A DNA stretch of 64,000 nt from Polyangia bacterium (GTDB lineage Bacteria; Myxococcota_A; Polyangia; Nannocystales; Nannocystaceae): assembly GCA_030430565.1 (NCBI GenBank), contig JAUIKS010000001.1, positions 496,001-560,000 on the forward strand, in the 5' to 3' direction. Under the pieces are notes generated by a model. It was not told the DNA's origin. It was given only the letters and a program-made list of their open reading frames with translations, and did not search any database. How positions within the stretch are numbered: position 1 is the first letter of the stretch; each line of letters starts with the position of its first letter. Shown here one piece after another: positions 6,891 through 17,005 of the stretch. A program made the position numbers and the translations under genes.

Positions 6891-9113
6891 CTAGAGCGTC
6901 CACGAGGTCGCGGCGGTCATCCCGAAGACCAGCGAGACCCCGTGGCCGCCGGGCTCGTCGTCGAGCGTCAGGTAGCGGCCGTCGTGGCTCTGGAGCGCCC
7001 ACTCGTTGTTCTCGGCGTCGAGCTCGACCGGCGTCCACTGGGCGCGCACGTCGATCGAGCCCTGGACGTGGGCCTTGAGCCCGTACTCCGCGAGGAAGCG
7101 GCCGTCGTGGCCCAGCACCACCGTGCCGTCGGGCTGGCAGTGCGCCACGAACTCGAAGTCCTGCTCGTCGACGCCTTCGAAGAGCTCGTGGTCGAGGCTG
7201 TTGTCTTGCCCCGGGTTGGCGCGGATCGAGTGCCCGTTGCTCGCCGTCAAGATCGTCGCGAGGTCGGCGTTCTGCGTGCAGAACTCGCTCGGGCTACTTT
7301 CTTCGAGGTTATGCGCGCTGGCGAGGTCACCGAACATCACGGGCCCCAGCGGCGTGTTGAGCGACTCCAGCGGCCCCGGCTCGTCCATCAGGTACAGCTT
7401 GTCGGTCTCTCGGTCGAGGATGAGCTGCGTGTCGTCGTAGGGGTGCTGCGCGAGCCCGAGGATGCTCGCGTCCACGCTCCCGGCGGCGACGGCGACCAGG
7501 TCCTCGCGGTCCGAGGTGTCGAGCTCGTACAGCGAGTCGCCGTCGGCGATCAGGAAGGTCGGCGCGCCGAGCTCCTCGATCTGGATCAGGTCGACGTTGT
7601 GGGTGAAGTCGAGCGCGTCGCCGGCGAAGGACACCGGGTGGCAGCCCTCGAGCTCGCCGTCGCTGGTCCACACGAAGCACAGCTCGTTGTGGCGCGCGTC
7701 GATGGCCGCGACCTGCAGCCCCTCGGACTCCGCGACCGTCGCCGCGCCGCGCAGCACCCGATCCTCGATCCACCCCGTGGAGACCGGCTCGATCGTGGCG
7801 TCGCCGTTGATCTTGACGATCCGCGAGCGGTGCACGCCGGCGCCGTTCTCGATCTGCGCGCCCATCAGCCCGCGGTCGCTGGTGAAGAACAGCGCGTCGA
7901 CCTCGGCGACCGGGCCGCCCTGGTCCTCCTCGCGCAGCTCGCCCAGCTCGATCATTGAGCCGTCAAAGCCGGTCGACATGAACAGCGCGCTGTGCCCCGG
8001 CGACGGCGTCTTGACGCCGTAGATGTGCGTGTCGGTGTCGAAGGCGTTGACCGAGACCGCCGTGACCAAGGCGTTCGGGATCTGCTCGCCCGCGCCGATC
8101 CCCGCCCACAGATCGGAGGGGTCGCCGCCGCAGTCGGGGACCTCCGCGAAGCAGTCGCCGCGCGCGTCATCACAGATCGTCAGCCCCGACTTCCGCAGCG
8201 CGTCGCGGTTGACACAGATCGCGCCGTCCGGGCCCCACACCGCCTCCTTGACCAGCCAGCCGGGGTGCGAGTCCTGCTCGTTGTAGCCCTCGGTGTCGCC
8301 GAGGTAGATGCGCGTGCCGTTGACCGTGTAGCCCGTGCCGTCGCCCTCGTAGTCGGCGCGGAGCATGCGGATGCAGGCGGAGTGCATCCAGCGCTCGGAC
8401 GGCTCGGCCAGGCGATAGTCGAGCTCGAAGCACTTCGCGATCGCGGCCCGGCGGCACGCGATCGTCACATCGTCGGGAGCCGAGCTGACCTTCGCGCCAG
8501 TCGAGCCATCCCAGCGCCCGGGCAGCAGCAGCGCGTCGACCGGCGCGCCCTCGCTGTCGTAGCAGGCGCTGACCTTCGCGCCCCAGCCCTGGCCCTCGTC
8601 GAGCTCGACGCTGATCGTGTACTGGTAGATCGCGCCCTGCTCATAGCCCTGGTGCAGCTGCGCGCCGTCGATCGTGAAGCGGTAGTCGTAGCCGTGGAGC
8701 GCGTCGTGGTAGTGGAGCCGGGTGCCGATCACGGCGGCGCCAGCGAAGCTGTCGCCCGCGGTCGTGACGGTCAACGCGCCGTCCTGACCGCCCGCGGTGA
8801 TGCTCGTGACGCTCTCGCCGTCCGGCGCGAGCGCGCTCGTGACATCGACGCCCTCGACCGTCGTCCCGTTCATCATGAGACCGTTCATCATGAGACCATT
8901 CACCATGGGGCCGTTCATCATGAGGCCGTTCATCATGAGGCCGTTCATCATGAGGCCGTTCATCATGAGGCCGTTGTCGTGCAGCAGGCGCTCGGTCGGG
9001 GCGCCCGCGCCGGGCAGCTGGAACTGCTCGGGCGCTGGGGTGTCGCAGGCCGCGGTCGAGACGCTGAGCGCGCAGGCGAGCGCGCTCGCAAGAGCGTTTG
9101 TAATCCGGTTCAT
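6891..9113 (-). CDS. NGLMM-repeat lipoprotein with ADYC-like and beta-trefoil-like regions
   Basis: Exported lipoprotein of 740 residues. The start is chosen at ATG 9113 because GGAGAG lies just before it and the signal (NALASALACALSVSTAAC) follows at once; the open frame runs 80 codons further upstream with no signal. After the lipobox come seven NGLMM-type pentapeptides (residues about 48-82). Residues about 210-325 look like the myxobacterial ADYC domain: paired Cys, then MLRADYEGDGTGY, although the usual Cys of ADYC is Glu here. The middle is beta-rich and propeller-like. The last 130 residues contain GHDGRFLAEYG and SHDGRYLTLDD, typical of fascin/beta-trefoil modules that bind glycans or actin in other proteins. 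Function unknown; surface binding is an inference. Confidence 0.8.
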   Translation of the reverse strand: MNRITNALASALACALSVSTAACDTPAPEQFQLPGAGAPTERLLHDNGLMMNGLMMNGLMMNGLMMNGPMVNGLMMNGLMMNGTTVEGVDVTSALAPDGESVTSITAGGQDGALTVTTAGDSFAGAAVIGTRLHYHDALHGYDYRFTIDGAQLHQGYEQGAIYQYTISVELDEGQGWGAKVSACYDSEGAPVDALLLPGRWDGSTGAKVSSAPDDVTIACRRAAIAKCFELDYRLAEPSERWMHSACIRMLRADYEGDGTGYTVNGTRIYLGDTEGYNEQDSHPGWLVKEAVWGPDGAICVNRDALRKSGLTICDDARGDCFAEVPDCGGDPSDLWAGIGAGEQIPNALVTAVSVNAFDTDTHIYGVKTPSPGHSALFMSTGFDGSMIELGELREEDQGGPVAEVDALFFTSDRGLMGAQIENGAGVHRSRIVKINGDATIEPVSTGWIEDRVLRGAATVAESEGLQVAAIDARHNELCFVWTSDGELEGCHPVSFAGDALDFTHNVDLIQIEELGAPTFLIADGDSLYELDTSDREDLVAVAAGSVDASILGLAQHPYDDTQLILDRETDKLYLMDEPGPLESLNTPLGPVMFGDLASAHNLEESSPSEFCTQNADLATILTASNGHSIRANPGQDNSLDHELFEGVDEQDFEFVAHCQPDGTVVLGHDGRFLAEYGLKAHVQGSIDVRAQWTPVELDAENNEWALQSHDGRYLTLDDEPGGHGVSLVFGMTAATSWTL
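8868..8972 (-). repeat. seven 15-bp tandem repeats encoding NGLMM
   Basis: Seven 15-bp units, nearly identical (plus-strand form GTTCATCATGAGGCC; the third from the left is the most diverged), inside the lipoprotein gene. Units are multiples of three, so copy-number change would alter linker length without breaking the frame. Confidence 0.9.
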
Positions 9114-9184
9114 GTTCTCTCCGTCAGGGAGCGCGTCGGCAGCACCTGCGCAGCCGCGCTCGACCTTCGCCATGGGAGTGATGA

Positions 9185-9212
9185 CCTCGGGGGTTTTTCT
9201 TCCCCGTCGAGG
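9185..9212. other. hairpin with T-rich loop upstream of the NGLMM lipoprotein gene
   Basis: CCTCGGGGG, a T-rich loop, then CCCCGTCGAGG: a 9-bp stem with a two-base bulge, about 72-100 bases before the start at 9113 on the minus strand. It could be a 5'-leader structure or part of the divergent control region shared with the gene at 9352. Speculative. Confidence 0.25.
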
Positions 9213-9351
9213 CGATTTTCGGCGGCGTTTCTCCACGCTCGGATCTGCCCGGCGCGCGCTTGAGGGCGTCGCGCGGAGCTGAGCGCGTGGCGAGCTTCGG
9301 TCGCGCGTCGCCCTCGCTTGCGCGCGCGCGGCAGATGGGGACAATGCCGTC

Positions 9352-10125
9352 ATGAAGCTCGACGCGCGATGGGAGCAGGAGCCGTGGGCGGGTGTGCTGC
9401 GTCGTCACGGCGGGCTCGCGCGCTGGCGCTTGTTGGCGGGCGTGGAGCTTCGGTGCACCAAGCTCGTGGGCTTGGTGCCGTGGATGAAGGGGGTGGGCTC
9501 GTACGCGCCCACGCCGGCGCGGGTCACGGTCGAGCCGGCGCGTCGGCGGGTGGTGTTCCACGACTACCCCGGGCCGGGGTCGCGCGTTGTGTTTGACCGC
9601 GGCGCGGTCTGGCGCGGCGACGCGGACGCGCCGGCGCCGGCGAGCGGCGGCGATCATCGGGGTCGGTTCGTTGGCGTGCAGCGGCTGCGGCGCTGGACGC
9701 CGGAGGACGTCGGTTACTTCTTTGGCTACGCGCTCTCCCACTACCTCGGGCTGCCGTTCTCCCTGGCGCGACTGTCGCCGGCGCGGTGTTCGCTGACTCG
9801 CCGGGCGGGGCGAGCGCTGCCGATGGTCGCTACGGCGCGCTACGCCCCGCGCGATCACACCCACGGCCGTGTCGAGCGCTTTTACTTCGATCGCGACGGG
9901 CTGCTGCGGCGTCACGACTACGTCGCCGAGATCATCGGGCGCGCGGCCGCTGGCGCGCACTTCAGCGATGACTACGCGCGCGTGGACGGCTGGCCGATCG
10001 CGCGCCGGCGGGTGGTGCGTGCGCGCCTCGGCCCGGTCTGCTCGCCGCTGGTCGTGCTCGACGCGACGCTGGAGCCGCTGGCGGTGACGTGGTCGAGCGC
10101 CCCCTCTCCAATCGAAGATGTTTGA
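9352..10125 (+). CDS. conserved protein of unknown function
   Basis: A 257-residue protein without signal peptide or membrane segment. Conserved-looking features are RYAPRDHTHGRVERFYFDRDGLLRRHDYVAEIIG, followed by a DYARVDGWPIARRRVV segment near the C-terminus; I recall similar DGLLRRHDY proteins in actinobacteria and proteobacteria, annotated only as hypothetical. The sequence suggests a beta-rich, lipocalin-like barrel, but this is a guess from the alternating pattern. It is divergent from the NGLMM lipoprotein and convergent with the sensor kinase, so its neighbours say little. The start is the first ATG of the frame. Confidence 0.75.
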   Translation: MKLDARWEQEPWAGVLRRHGGLARWRLLAGVELRCTKLVGLVPWMKGVGSYAPTPARVTVEPARRRVVFHDYPGPGSRVVFDRGAVWRGDADAPAPASGGDHRGRFVGVQRLRRWTPEDVGYFFGYALSHYLGLPFSLARLSPARCSLTRRAGRALPMVATARYAPRDHTHGRVERFYFDRDGLLRRHDYVAEIIGRAAAGAHFSDDYARVDGWPIARRRVVRARLGPVCSPLVVLDATLEPLAVTWSSAPSPIEDV

Positions 10126-10704
10126 TGAGACAGGTTCTTCCTCGACGCGCTCGCGCGCGGCGCGGCGACGCGCGATGAAAATTTATTTAGAATTTTTGTG
10201 ATCCATTTCCGGTGAAGGTGCTCTACCGGGATGAGGCCGACAGCGGTCGTCGGGAGCGCACGCAACGTCTCCACATCCCGATGAGCGCGTGAAGCGTCGG
10301 CCTGTCTCAACTATGGGTCTGCATCTGCATACTCCCGATCGTGCACACCCGCGTGCGCGTGCACAGGCCGGACCCGGCGAGGGTGGGGTAGCCGCTCTCT
10401 CGAGGTCGAGTCCGTCTCGCGGCACGGCGTTGTTGGCGTGGGATCACGCGGGTCGCAAGGACAGCGCGCTTGCCGAGGGCGAGCTGTTCAGCGCGTCGCG
10501 CGTGGCTCACCGCGCTGGCGGAGTCCTCTCTGAGGACATGTCTCAACCGCCAGCATTGTCTTCACCCTCGTACGTGGCCGCTATCTCCCGCCGCCGCGAG
10601 GGTGACGGCCGCAGGGCCGTGCTCGCGCTTTTCAGCCCGCGCGGCGTCAGGAACTCCGTCTCTCCAAGTCTCCCCTGACGCCGGCGCGGTCTGGACGGCC
10701 GATC
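10126..10704. other. gap between convergent genes
   Basis: No convincing reading frame. It contains an AT-rich stretch (about 10176-10203), complementary segments AGGCCGAC/GTCGGCCT at 10234 and 10296 that could pair around a 54-base loop, and a GACATGTC palindrome at 10535-10542. A small RNA is possible but not supported by any family I recognise. Confidence 0.3.
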
Positions 10705-10741
10705 GAAGACCGGGGTGACGCGACGCGTCGCTCCGGTCTTC
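10705..10741 (-). terminator. strong hairpin after the hybrid histidine kinase gene
   Basis: GAAGACCGG at 10705 pairs with CCGGTCTTC ending at 10741, and the inner bases continue the stem with two mismatches (about 18 bp in all). It starts 14 bases past the kinase stop on the minus strand. No T-run follows, so termination would be stem-dependent or Rho-assisted. Confidence 0.55.
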
Positions 10742-10754
10742 GTGCGCTCGATCG

Positions 10755-13400
10755 CTACTTGAGCTGATAGTTGCGGCCGTCGTCGTTGGCCTGCTTCTCC
10801 ATCTTCTTGAGCGCGGCGACGAGCGCGTTCACGCGGACCGGCTTGGCGATGTAGTCGTCCATGCCGGCGTCGAGGCAGGCGCGACGATCGGACTCCATCG
10901 CGTTGGCGGTCATCGCGATGATGTAGGGCTGGCGCAGCGGCGAGATGTTGGCGCGGATTCGCCTCGTGGCCTCGAGGCCATCCATCTCGGGCATCTGCAT
11001 GTCCATGAGGATCAGGTTGTAGTTGTCGTCCTCGAGCGCGCGCACGGCCTCGACGCCGTTGCCGGCGATGTCGGCCTTGTAGCCGAGGCGGCCGAGGATC
11101 GCCTGCGCGACGCGCTGGTTGACGATGTTGTCCTCGGCGAGGAGGATCCGCAGCGGCATCCGCTCGCTCACCGAGGTGTCGAAGACGGTCTCGACGCGTG
11201 AGTCGGCGGAGGCGCCCTGATCCTCGTTGGCCTGCAGCAGCGCGTTGTAGAGCTGCTCCTGCTTGATCGGCTTGGTCAGGCAGTGGGCCTTGAGGTCGCG
11301 CGCCTCCTCGCGGATCTTGGCGTCGCCTGGCGAGGTCAGCATCAGCAGCGGGAGCTTCTCGAGCTGGTCGTTCTTGCGGATCCGGCGCGCGAGGCTGATG
11401 CCGTCGGTCTCGGCGAGATGGGCGGAGAGCAGCGCGACGTCGAAGGGGCGGTCCTCCGTGAGGCACTGCATGGCGAGCTCGGCCGAGGCGACGGAGCTGG
11501 CGAGCATGCCCCAGCGGCGGGTGAGCTGCACGAGCAGGTTGCGGATCGTCAGGTTGTCCTCGACGATCAGCACGCGCTTCTCGCTGAGCTCGGTCGCCGC
11601 GCTCGCGCGACGTCGGTCGCGCTCGAGCGCGGCGCGCTCGTCGACCTCGCCGACGTTGATGACGAAGTGGAAGGTCGAGCCGACGCCGACCTTGCTCTCG
11701 ACCCAGATGTGCCCGCCCATCAGCTCCGAGAGGTGCTTGCAGATCGCGAGGCCGAGGCCGGTGCCGCCGTACTTGCGCGTGGTCGAGGCGTCGACCTGCG
11801 AGAACTGCTCAAACAGCTTGTTGAGGCGGTCGGGCGGGATGCCGATGCCGGAGTCGTTGACGGCGAAGTGCAGCCAGAGGCCGTGCTCGTCCTGCGCGCT
11901 CTCGACGGAGACGGTGATCTCGCCCCGCTCGGTGAATTTCACCGCGTTGCCGACGAGGTTGACGAGGATCTGGCGCAGCCGCGTGGGGTCGCCGAGCACG
12001 GCCTTGGGGGTGCCCTCGTCGCTGAAGAACGCGAGCTCGATGTCTTTGTTGAGGCTCTTGGCCGCGAACAGGTCGAGGACCTCCTCGACGCAGGCGTGCA
12101 GCAGGAAGGGCCGCGCCTCGAGCTCCATCTTGCCGGACTCGATCTTCGAGAAGTCGAGGATGTCGTTGATGATGATCAGCAGCGCCTCGCCGCTGGTCCG
12201 GATGGTGTCGACGAACTCGCGCTGCTCGCGGTTCAGCTGCGTCTCGCGGAGCAGCTGCGTCATGCCGATGACCGCGTTCATCGGCGTGCGGATCTCGTGA
12301 CTCATGTTGGCGAGGAACTCGCTCTTCGCCCGGTTCGATGACTCGGCGGCCTCTTTGGCGCGGCGCAGCGCGACCTCGACGCGCTTGCGATCGCTGATGT
12401 CGCGGATGGTCGCGACCTGCACGGTGTTGCCGCCGTAGGGGATCACGCGGCTGATGACCTCGATCGGGAACAGCTTGCCGCCGCTGCGCACGCCGACGGC
12501 CTCGTAGGGCGCCGAGGTCGCGCTCGCGACCGGCGCGAGCACCTTGTCGTGGAAGGCGGGGCTGATCAGCTCCTTGAGGTTCTTCTTGACGACGCTGGTC
12601 AGCTCGTAGCCGAAGATCTTCGCCAGGCTCTGGTTGGCGTCGAGCATCTCGCCGTTGCGGTGGATCGCGATGCCCTCGAACGCCGCCTCCGAGAGCCGAC
12701 GAAAGCGCTCCTCGCTCTCGCGCACGGCCTCGCGCGCGCGGATCATGTCGTCGACGTAGACCTTGAGGCGACGGATCGCGGGCCCGAAGACCAAGAGGCC
12801 CTCGAGCAGGAGCACGAGCAGGATCGTGGCGATCAGGCCGTACTCGATCGCGCGGACCCGAACCACGCGCGCCTCGGCGTCGGCGCGATACTGCGTGACG
12901 ATGCCGTCGAGCGCCCGCGTCAGCGCCGGCTCGCGCATCAAGAGCTGCTGCGTGAAGGCGCTGACGTCGGCTGGCTCGTCCGGCCCCGCGCGCTCGACCG
13001 TCTGCTGGAGCAGGCGCGCGTTGGTGACCGTCTCGTTGTAGCTGACCTCCAGCTCGAGAAACAGCTGGTAGGCCGCGCGGCTGTTCTTGGGGTCGTTGCG
13101 CAGCACGTCGTGCTGCTCGTCGAGGCGCGCGAGCGTCGTCCTCAGCTCGTCGAGGTAGTGCGCGCGCGTGGCTCGATCGTCGGCGTCGCGGATCACGAGC
13201 GACGCCTTGAGCGCGCGCTGCAGCAGGGTCTGCTGGCCGTGGACGGTGGCGATCGAGCGCGAGAGATCGGCCGCGCCGGTGCGGACGTAGTAGATGAGCG
13301 CGGCGCCGGCGAGCAGCACGAAGCCGATCGCGGCGAGCCCGAGCGTATAGTGCCATCGCAGTCGCGGGATGGAGAGCTTGCTGCTCGATCCGGAGCTCAT
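10755..13400 (-). CDS. hybrid sensor histidine kinase with PAS and two receiver domains
   Basis: Inner-membrane two-component kinase, 881 residues. Order: membrane helix at about 18-37, a helical periplasmic region, membrane helix at about 186-209, PAS domain about 232-345, HisKA with the phospho-acceptor in [11 protein letters not shown] (His near 368), HATPase with N, G1 and G2 boxes (GNAVKF, DSGIGIP, GTGLGL), then two receivers. The last receiver (about 752-870) has intact [11 protein letters not shown] with Asp near 799. The first (about 608-725) keeps VLIVEDN and the Lys but reads DVALLSAHL where the phosphorylated Asp should be, so it is probably a pseudo-receiver. No partner regulator is adjacent; it is an orphan. 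A hairpin follows the gene. Confidence 0.93.
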   Translation of the reverse strand: MSSGSSSKLSIPRLRWHYTLGLAAIGFVLLAGAALIYYVRTGAADLSRSIATVHGQQTLLQRALKASLVIRDADDRATRAHYLDELRTTLARLDEQHDVLRNDPKNSRAAYQLFLELEVSYNETVTNARLLQQTVERAGPDEPADVSAFTQQLLMREPALTRALDGIVTQYRADAEARVVRVRAIEYGLIATILLVLLLEGLLVFGPAIRRLKVYVDDMIRAREAVRESEERFRRLSEAAFEGIAIHRNGEMLDANQSLAKIFGYELTSVVKKNLKELISPAFHDKVLAPVASATSAPYEAVGVRSGGKLFPIEVISRVIPYGGNTVQVATIRDISDRKRVEVALRRAKEAAESSNRAKSEFLANMSHEIRTPMNAVIGMTQLLRETQLNREQREFVDTIRTSGEALLIIINDILDFSKIESGKMELEARPFLLHACVEEVLDLFAAKSLNKDIELAFFSDEGTPKAVLGDPTRLRQILVNLVGNAVKFTERGEITVSVESAQDEHGLWLHFAVNDSGIGIPPDRLNKLFEQFSQVDASTTRKYGGTGLGLAICKHLSELMGGHIWVESKVGVGSTFHFVINVGEVDERAALERDRRRASAATELSEKRVLIVEDNLTIRNLLVQLTRRWGMLASSVASAELAMQCLTEDRPFDVALLSAHLAETDGISLARRIRKNDQLEKLPLLMLTSPGDAKIREEARDLKAHCLTKPIKQEQLYNALLQANEDQGASADSRVETVFDTSVSERMPLRILLAEDNIVNQRVAQAILGRLGYKADIAGNGVEAVRALEDDNYNLILMDMQMPEMDGLEATRRIRANISPLRQPYIIAMTANAMESDRRACLDAGMDDYIAKPVRVNALVAALKKMEKQANDDGRNYQLK

Positions 13401-14071
13401 CCTTGGAGTTCTCCGATCAGCAGCTGCGCGCGCCCGACGTGGCGACCCATCGCGCGTCGCCGCCGGTGCTCACGCCGCCGGCTGAGCTCGTCATCTGCCT
13501 GACATGACCGCGTTTCGTCTGTTCGCCCGGGGAGCGAGGTGAATCGGCGTGGGACGACGCGCGGACTGTCGCCACAATCTGCTCGCGTGGTTTGCACCGT
13601 GAACGTGTCGGCGGGCCGGGTGTCGCGCCCGGGCCCTTGAGGAGCGTCGCGCACGACGCCGAAATTTAGTGCTGAATCGCAGTGTATCGGGCCTGCGTCG
13701 GCGGGCGCAATATGCGCGAAAATGGACGACCCGGTGGCGCGAGAGGCGGCGCTCCGAACCGCGCCGGTGAGCAGGGATCGCGCGAACAGGGGTCGTGCGT
13801 CGCCTTCAGCCTCCCCGCGGTCCGGGGGGGCGTGGACGCGGCGAGAGCCGCAGGTGTCGAGGCGTTCGGTTGTGCGCGCATCACTTCGACGGAGCGATCT
13901 TTCGCCGTGGGCGCGCAATGACACGGTTTGTCGCGGGGTAGCGGGCGGCGACCTGCTCGCGCGTCGACGCGTCTGTGGTCTGTGTTCGCGACCTGTCACT
14001 CTGCGCTTGCGCCCGCTCGCTTTGGTTGGTGATATGCGGGACCCGTCGCCCCTCTGGCGATGTGTCTACCA
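13401..14071. other. divergent control region, no gene seen
   Basis: About 670 bases between the divergent sensor kinase and S1-domain genes. Open frames here are Arg/Pro-rich and look like GC-rich noise. A small GCGCAATATGCGC partial palindrome lies near 13707. Promoters for both genes must be here, but I cannot place them with confidence. Confidence 0.4.
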
Positions 14072-16984
14072 ATGTCAGAAACCCCCGAGCAGTCCAAGAG
14101 CGGCCAGGGAGCTTCGTCCGTGAACGAGCCTGCGGCTCCGAGCGGATCCTCCCCGAGCGCGCCTTCCGGGTCCGACACCCCGTCTGTCCCTGAAACCAGC
14201 CCCGCGAGCGAGCGCGCCGACGCGAGCTCGTCGTCGACCGAGTCGGCGAGCGCGGGTGATCCTCCTCGTAGCGCTCCCGAGGCGAGCGCGGTGGCGTCGA
14301 CCACCGCGGGCGCGGACGGGTCGGCCGAGGCGCCCGCGCGAAAGCGCCGTCGTCGTCGCCGACGCAAGAAGCGCAAGCCCGAGCAGCCCGCGGCGGAGGC
14401 CGGCGCCTCGGTGAAGGGCGAGGACGACGCGACGCCGAGCGATGAGCCGCCGGTGAAGGCGCTCGAGGACGCTGGACCCGCGCCCAAGTCGATGGAGGGC
14501 GACGAGGACACGGCGTCCGCAGAGCCCTCGCAAGAGGCCGCGCCCCCGAGCGGTGAGCGTGAGAAGAGCAAGCGTCGTCGGCGTCGCAAGAAGCGGACGG
14601 ACTCCGCCGGCTCGCCCGAGGCGGCTGGCGACGCGCAGTCGACGGACGCGAAGCCGGCGGACGCGACGTCCGACGACGGCGATGCCGAGACGAAGGCCGC
14701 CGAGAAGAACGCTGAGAAGAAGGCCGAGAAGAACGCCGAGAAGGACGAGGACCGGGCGCCGACCGGCGCGTTCGCGGAGTTCTTGCCGAAGACCGAGGGC
14801 GGTCGGCGGCACGCGTTCTCGACCGGCTCGATCGTCGCGGGACGCGTCGAGACGATCGTCGACGAGGTCATCGTCCTCGATCTGTTCGGCAAGGGCCTGG
14901 CGGTCATGGAGCTGCACGAGCCGCGTTCGCCTGGCGGCGCCGTAGGGACCGCGTCGGTGGCCCCCGAGGGCGAGAAGGAATTGGCGGCCGATCGACGCCG
15001 TGAAGGCGCGCTGGCCGGCGCGCTCGCGCGCGGCGAGCTGTTCGCGATCGCGTGGGACCAGCCGGTCGACGCGGACGCGGCTGAGCGTCGCAGACGACTG
15101 GTCGCGGTCGCGGCGGCGAACGCCGGTGAAACCTCGCAAGACGGCGAGCACGCGGACGCTGTAGCGGAGAGCGTGGACGCGACCGCGAGCGCGGAGGCGA
15201 GCGGCGCCGAGGCTTCGGAGCCCGAGGTCAGCGCGAGCGCGGAGGCTTCGGCAGCCGATGAGGAGACCGCAGAGGCTGCGGTTCAAGCCGAGGAGACGGC
15301 TGAGGCCGACGCCGCGGGTACCGACGCAGCCGAGACGTCCTCGGAGGCCGCGGGCACCGACGCAGCCGAGACGTCCTCGGAGGCCGGCGCAGAGGCGGAC
15401 GAGGTGGCGGCGGAGGCGAAGTCGCCGGAGTCCGAGGACGACGCGGCGGAGGCGAAGTCGACGGAGCTGGAGTCCGAGGGCGACGCGGCGGAGGCGAAGT
15501 CGCCGGTGTCCGAGGACGATTCGGCGGAGGCGAAGTCGCCGGAGTCCGAGGATGACGCCGAGGTCAAGGCCAAGACCAAGAAGAAGCGGGCGCGACGCAA
15601 GTCGAAGAAGGACGCGGCGCCGGCCGCTCCGGAGCCCGAGCTGGCCGTCGACGTCCACGACGCGCCGACGATCAACGCGAGCCCGGGCGTCGACGAGTGC
15701 GCTCCGCCGCAGCCGGGCGACATCATGCGCGGTCGCGTCGGCGCGATCTCGGAGAGCGGGCACATGATCCTGCTCAACCGCGAGATCAATCGCGCGGCCG
15801 CGCGCGCCGCGATCAAGAAGGCGCGCGACGAGAAGCGCCGGGTCACCGGCTTGGTGTTCGGTTTTAACCGCGGCGGCTTCGACGTGATGGTCGACGGCGT
15901 GCGCGTGTTCTGCCCGGCGAGCTTCATCGACGCCGACCTGGTCTTGAGCCCGGTCGAGTTCCTGGGCCGGCGCTTTGAGTTCATGGTTGCGCCGCCGCGC
16001 AAGGGCAAGCGGAAGCTGGTCGTCGACCGTCGCTCGATCGTCAAGCGCGAGCAGCGAAAGCTGCTGAAGGCGCGGCTGCGGGCGCTCGAGGTCGGCCAGA
16101 CCATCAACGCGCGGGTCGTCGAGATCCGCGACTTCGGGCTGTTCGTCGACCTCGGCGGCATCACCGGGCTGGTGCACCAGTCGGAGCTGTCGTGGAAGCG
16201 CAACGTGCGTCCCGCTGACATCGCGAAGATCGGCGACAGCGTGGACGTGAAGATCCTCGAGATCGAGCGCGGCAAGGGCAGCAAGGGCAAAAAGACCCGC
16301 GTCTCGCTGTCGATCAAGGCGCTCGCGGCGGATCCGTGGCAGGAGAACGCCGAGCGCCTCAAGGTCGGGTCGGTGCAGCGCGGCGAGGTCGTCAAGGCCG
16401 TCGAGGTCGGGGCCTTCATCCGCCTCGCGCCGAACATCGACGGCCTGCTGCATATCTCCGAGCTCGGCAAGGACCTCAAGCACGCCAAGCAGGCGGTCAA
16501 CGTCGGCGACGAGCTCGATGTCGTGGTCGACCGCGTCGACGCCAAGCAGCGTCGCATCTCGCTGTCGAAGCTGTCGAAGCTCGAGCGCAAGGCGATCGAC
16601 GACGGCAGCTTCGCGCTCCCGGACGGCAAGCGCCCGCTCGTCAAGCCCGGCGCGCACGTCAAGGTGCTCGTCGATCGGGTCGAGTCAGCCGGCGTGGTGG
16701 TGCAGGTCCGCGGCGTGCCGGGGCGACGCGGGCGCGGCTTCATCCCCAACCGCGAGCTCGGCGGGGCGGCGAAGAAAGACGATCGCCGCAAGGGCTTCGC
16801 GGCCGGCACCGAGCTCGAGGTTAAGATCATCAACACAGATCGCGACGGCGGCCTGCGCTGCTCGGTCCGCGGGCTGCACATGGACGAAGAGCGTCGGGCG
16901 CTGCGCAAGTACCAGCGCGAGTCCAAGAAGAAGGGCTTCGGCACGCTCGGCGAGCTGTTCGGCGACAAGCTGTTCGGGCGCTGA
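14072..16984 (+). CDS. multi-S1-domain RNA-binding protein with long acidic N-terminus
   Basis: Cytosolic RNA-binding protein of 970 residues (974 if the ATG at 14060 is used; neither start has a clear ribosome-binding site, and MSETPEQ is the more natural N-terminus). The first half is disordered: Ala/Ser/Glu-rich with two Arg/Lys clusters (KRRRRRRRKKRK, KRRRRRKKR) and duplicated blocks. The second half (from about residue 545) holds at least four S1 modules: PGDIMRGRVGAI, a ribosomal-S1-like second module, VGQTINARVVEIRDFGLFVDLGG with GLVHQSEL, and VGSVQRGEVVKAVEVGAFIRL with GLLHISEL, then a weaker fifth. It resembles ribosomal protein S1 and related factors, but the extension shows it is a paralogue rather than standard RpsA. 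A GC hairpin follows. Confidence 0.85.
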   Translation: MSETPEQSKSGQGASSVNEPAAPSGSSPSAPSGSDTPSVPETSPASERADASSSSTESASAGDPPRSAPEASAVASTTAGADGSAEAPARKRRRRRRRKKRKPEQPAAEAGASVKGEDDATPSDEPPVKALEDAGPAPKSMEGDEDTASAEPSQEAAPPSGEREKSKRRRRRKKRTDSAGSPEAAGDAQSTDAKPADATSDDGDAETKAAEKNAEKKAEKNAEKDEDRAPTGAFAEFLPKTEGGRRHAFSTGSIVAGRVETIVDEVIVLDLFGKGLAVMELHEPRSPGGAVGTASVAPEGEKELAADRRREGALAGALARGELFAIAWDQPVDADAAERRRRLVAVAAANAGETSQDGEHADAVAESVDATASAEASGAEASEPEVSASAEASAADEETAEAAVQAEETAEADAAGTDAAETSSEAAGTDAAETSSEAGAEADEVAAEAKSPESEDDAAEAKSTELESEGDAAEAKSPVSEDDSAEAKSPESEDDAEVKAKTKKKRARRKSKKDAAPAAPEPELAVDVHDAPTINASPGVDECAPPQPGDIMRGRVGAISESGHMILLNREINRAAARAAIKKARDEKRRVTGLVFGFNRGGFDVMVDGVRVFCPASFIDADLVLSPVEFLGRRFEFMVAPPRKGKRKLVVDRRSIVKREQRKLLKARLRALEVGQTINARVVEIRDFGLFVDLGGITGLVHQSELSWKRNVRPADIAKIGDSVDVKILEIERGKGSKGKKTRVSLSIKALAADPWQENAERLKVGSVQRGEVVKAVEVGAFIRLAPNIDGLLHISELGKDLKHAKQAVNVGDELDVVVDRVDAKQRRISLSKLSKLERKAIDDGSFALPDGKRPLVKPGAHVKVLVDRVESAGVVVQVRGVPGRRGRGFIPNRELGGAAKKDDRRKGFAAGTELEVKIINTDRDGGLRCSVRGLHMDEERRALRKYQRESKKKGFGTLGELFGDKLFGR
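15311..15382 (+). repeat. duplicated 36-bp unit in the S1-protein gene
   Basis: Two copies of a 36-bp unit, differing at one base that I see, encode a repeated AAGTDAAETSSE block. It is followed by Glu/Ser/Lys-rich near-repeats (AEAKSPESEDD) to about 15560. In-frame expansion of a disordered linker. Confidence 0.85.
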
Positions 16985-17005
16985 CCCCGGTCCGCGTGAC
17001 CGGGG
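16985..17005 (+). terminator. hairpin directly after the S1-protein stop
   Basis: CCCCGGTC and GACCGGGG form a perfect 8-bp stem with a 5-base loop, starting at the base after the stop codon. No T-tract follows. Confidence 0.55.

Noticed and set aside
13397..13999. 200-codon minus-strand frame before the hybrid kinase
   Set aside because: Arg/Ser/Thr/Pro-rich with no hydrophobic pattern or domain; it looks like noise in a promoter region.
14075..16657. 860-codon minus-strand frame opposite the S1-domain gene
   Set aside because: Leu/Arg/Gly-rich composition with no recognisable domain; the plus strand holds several S1 modules.
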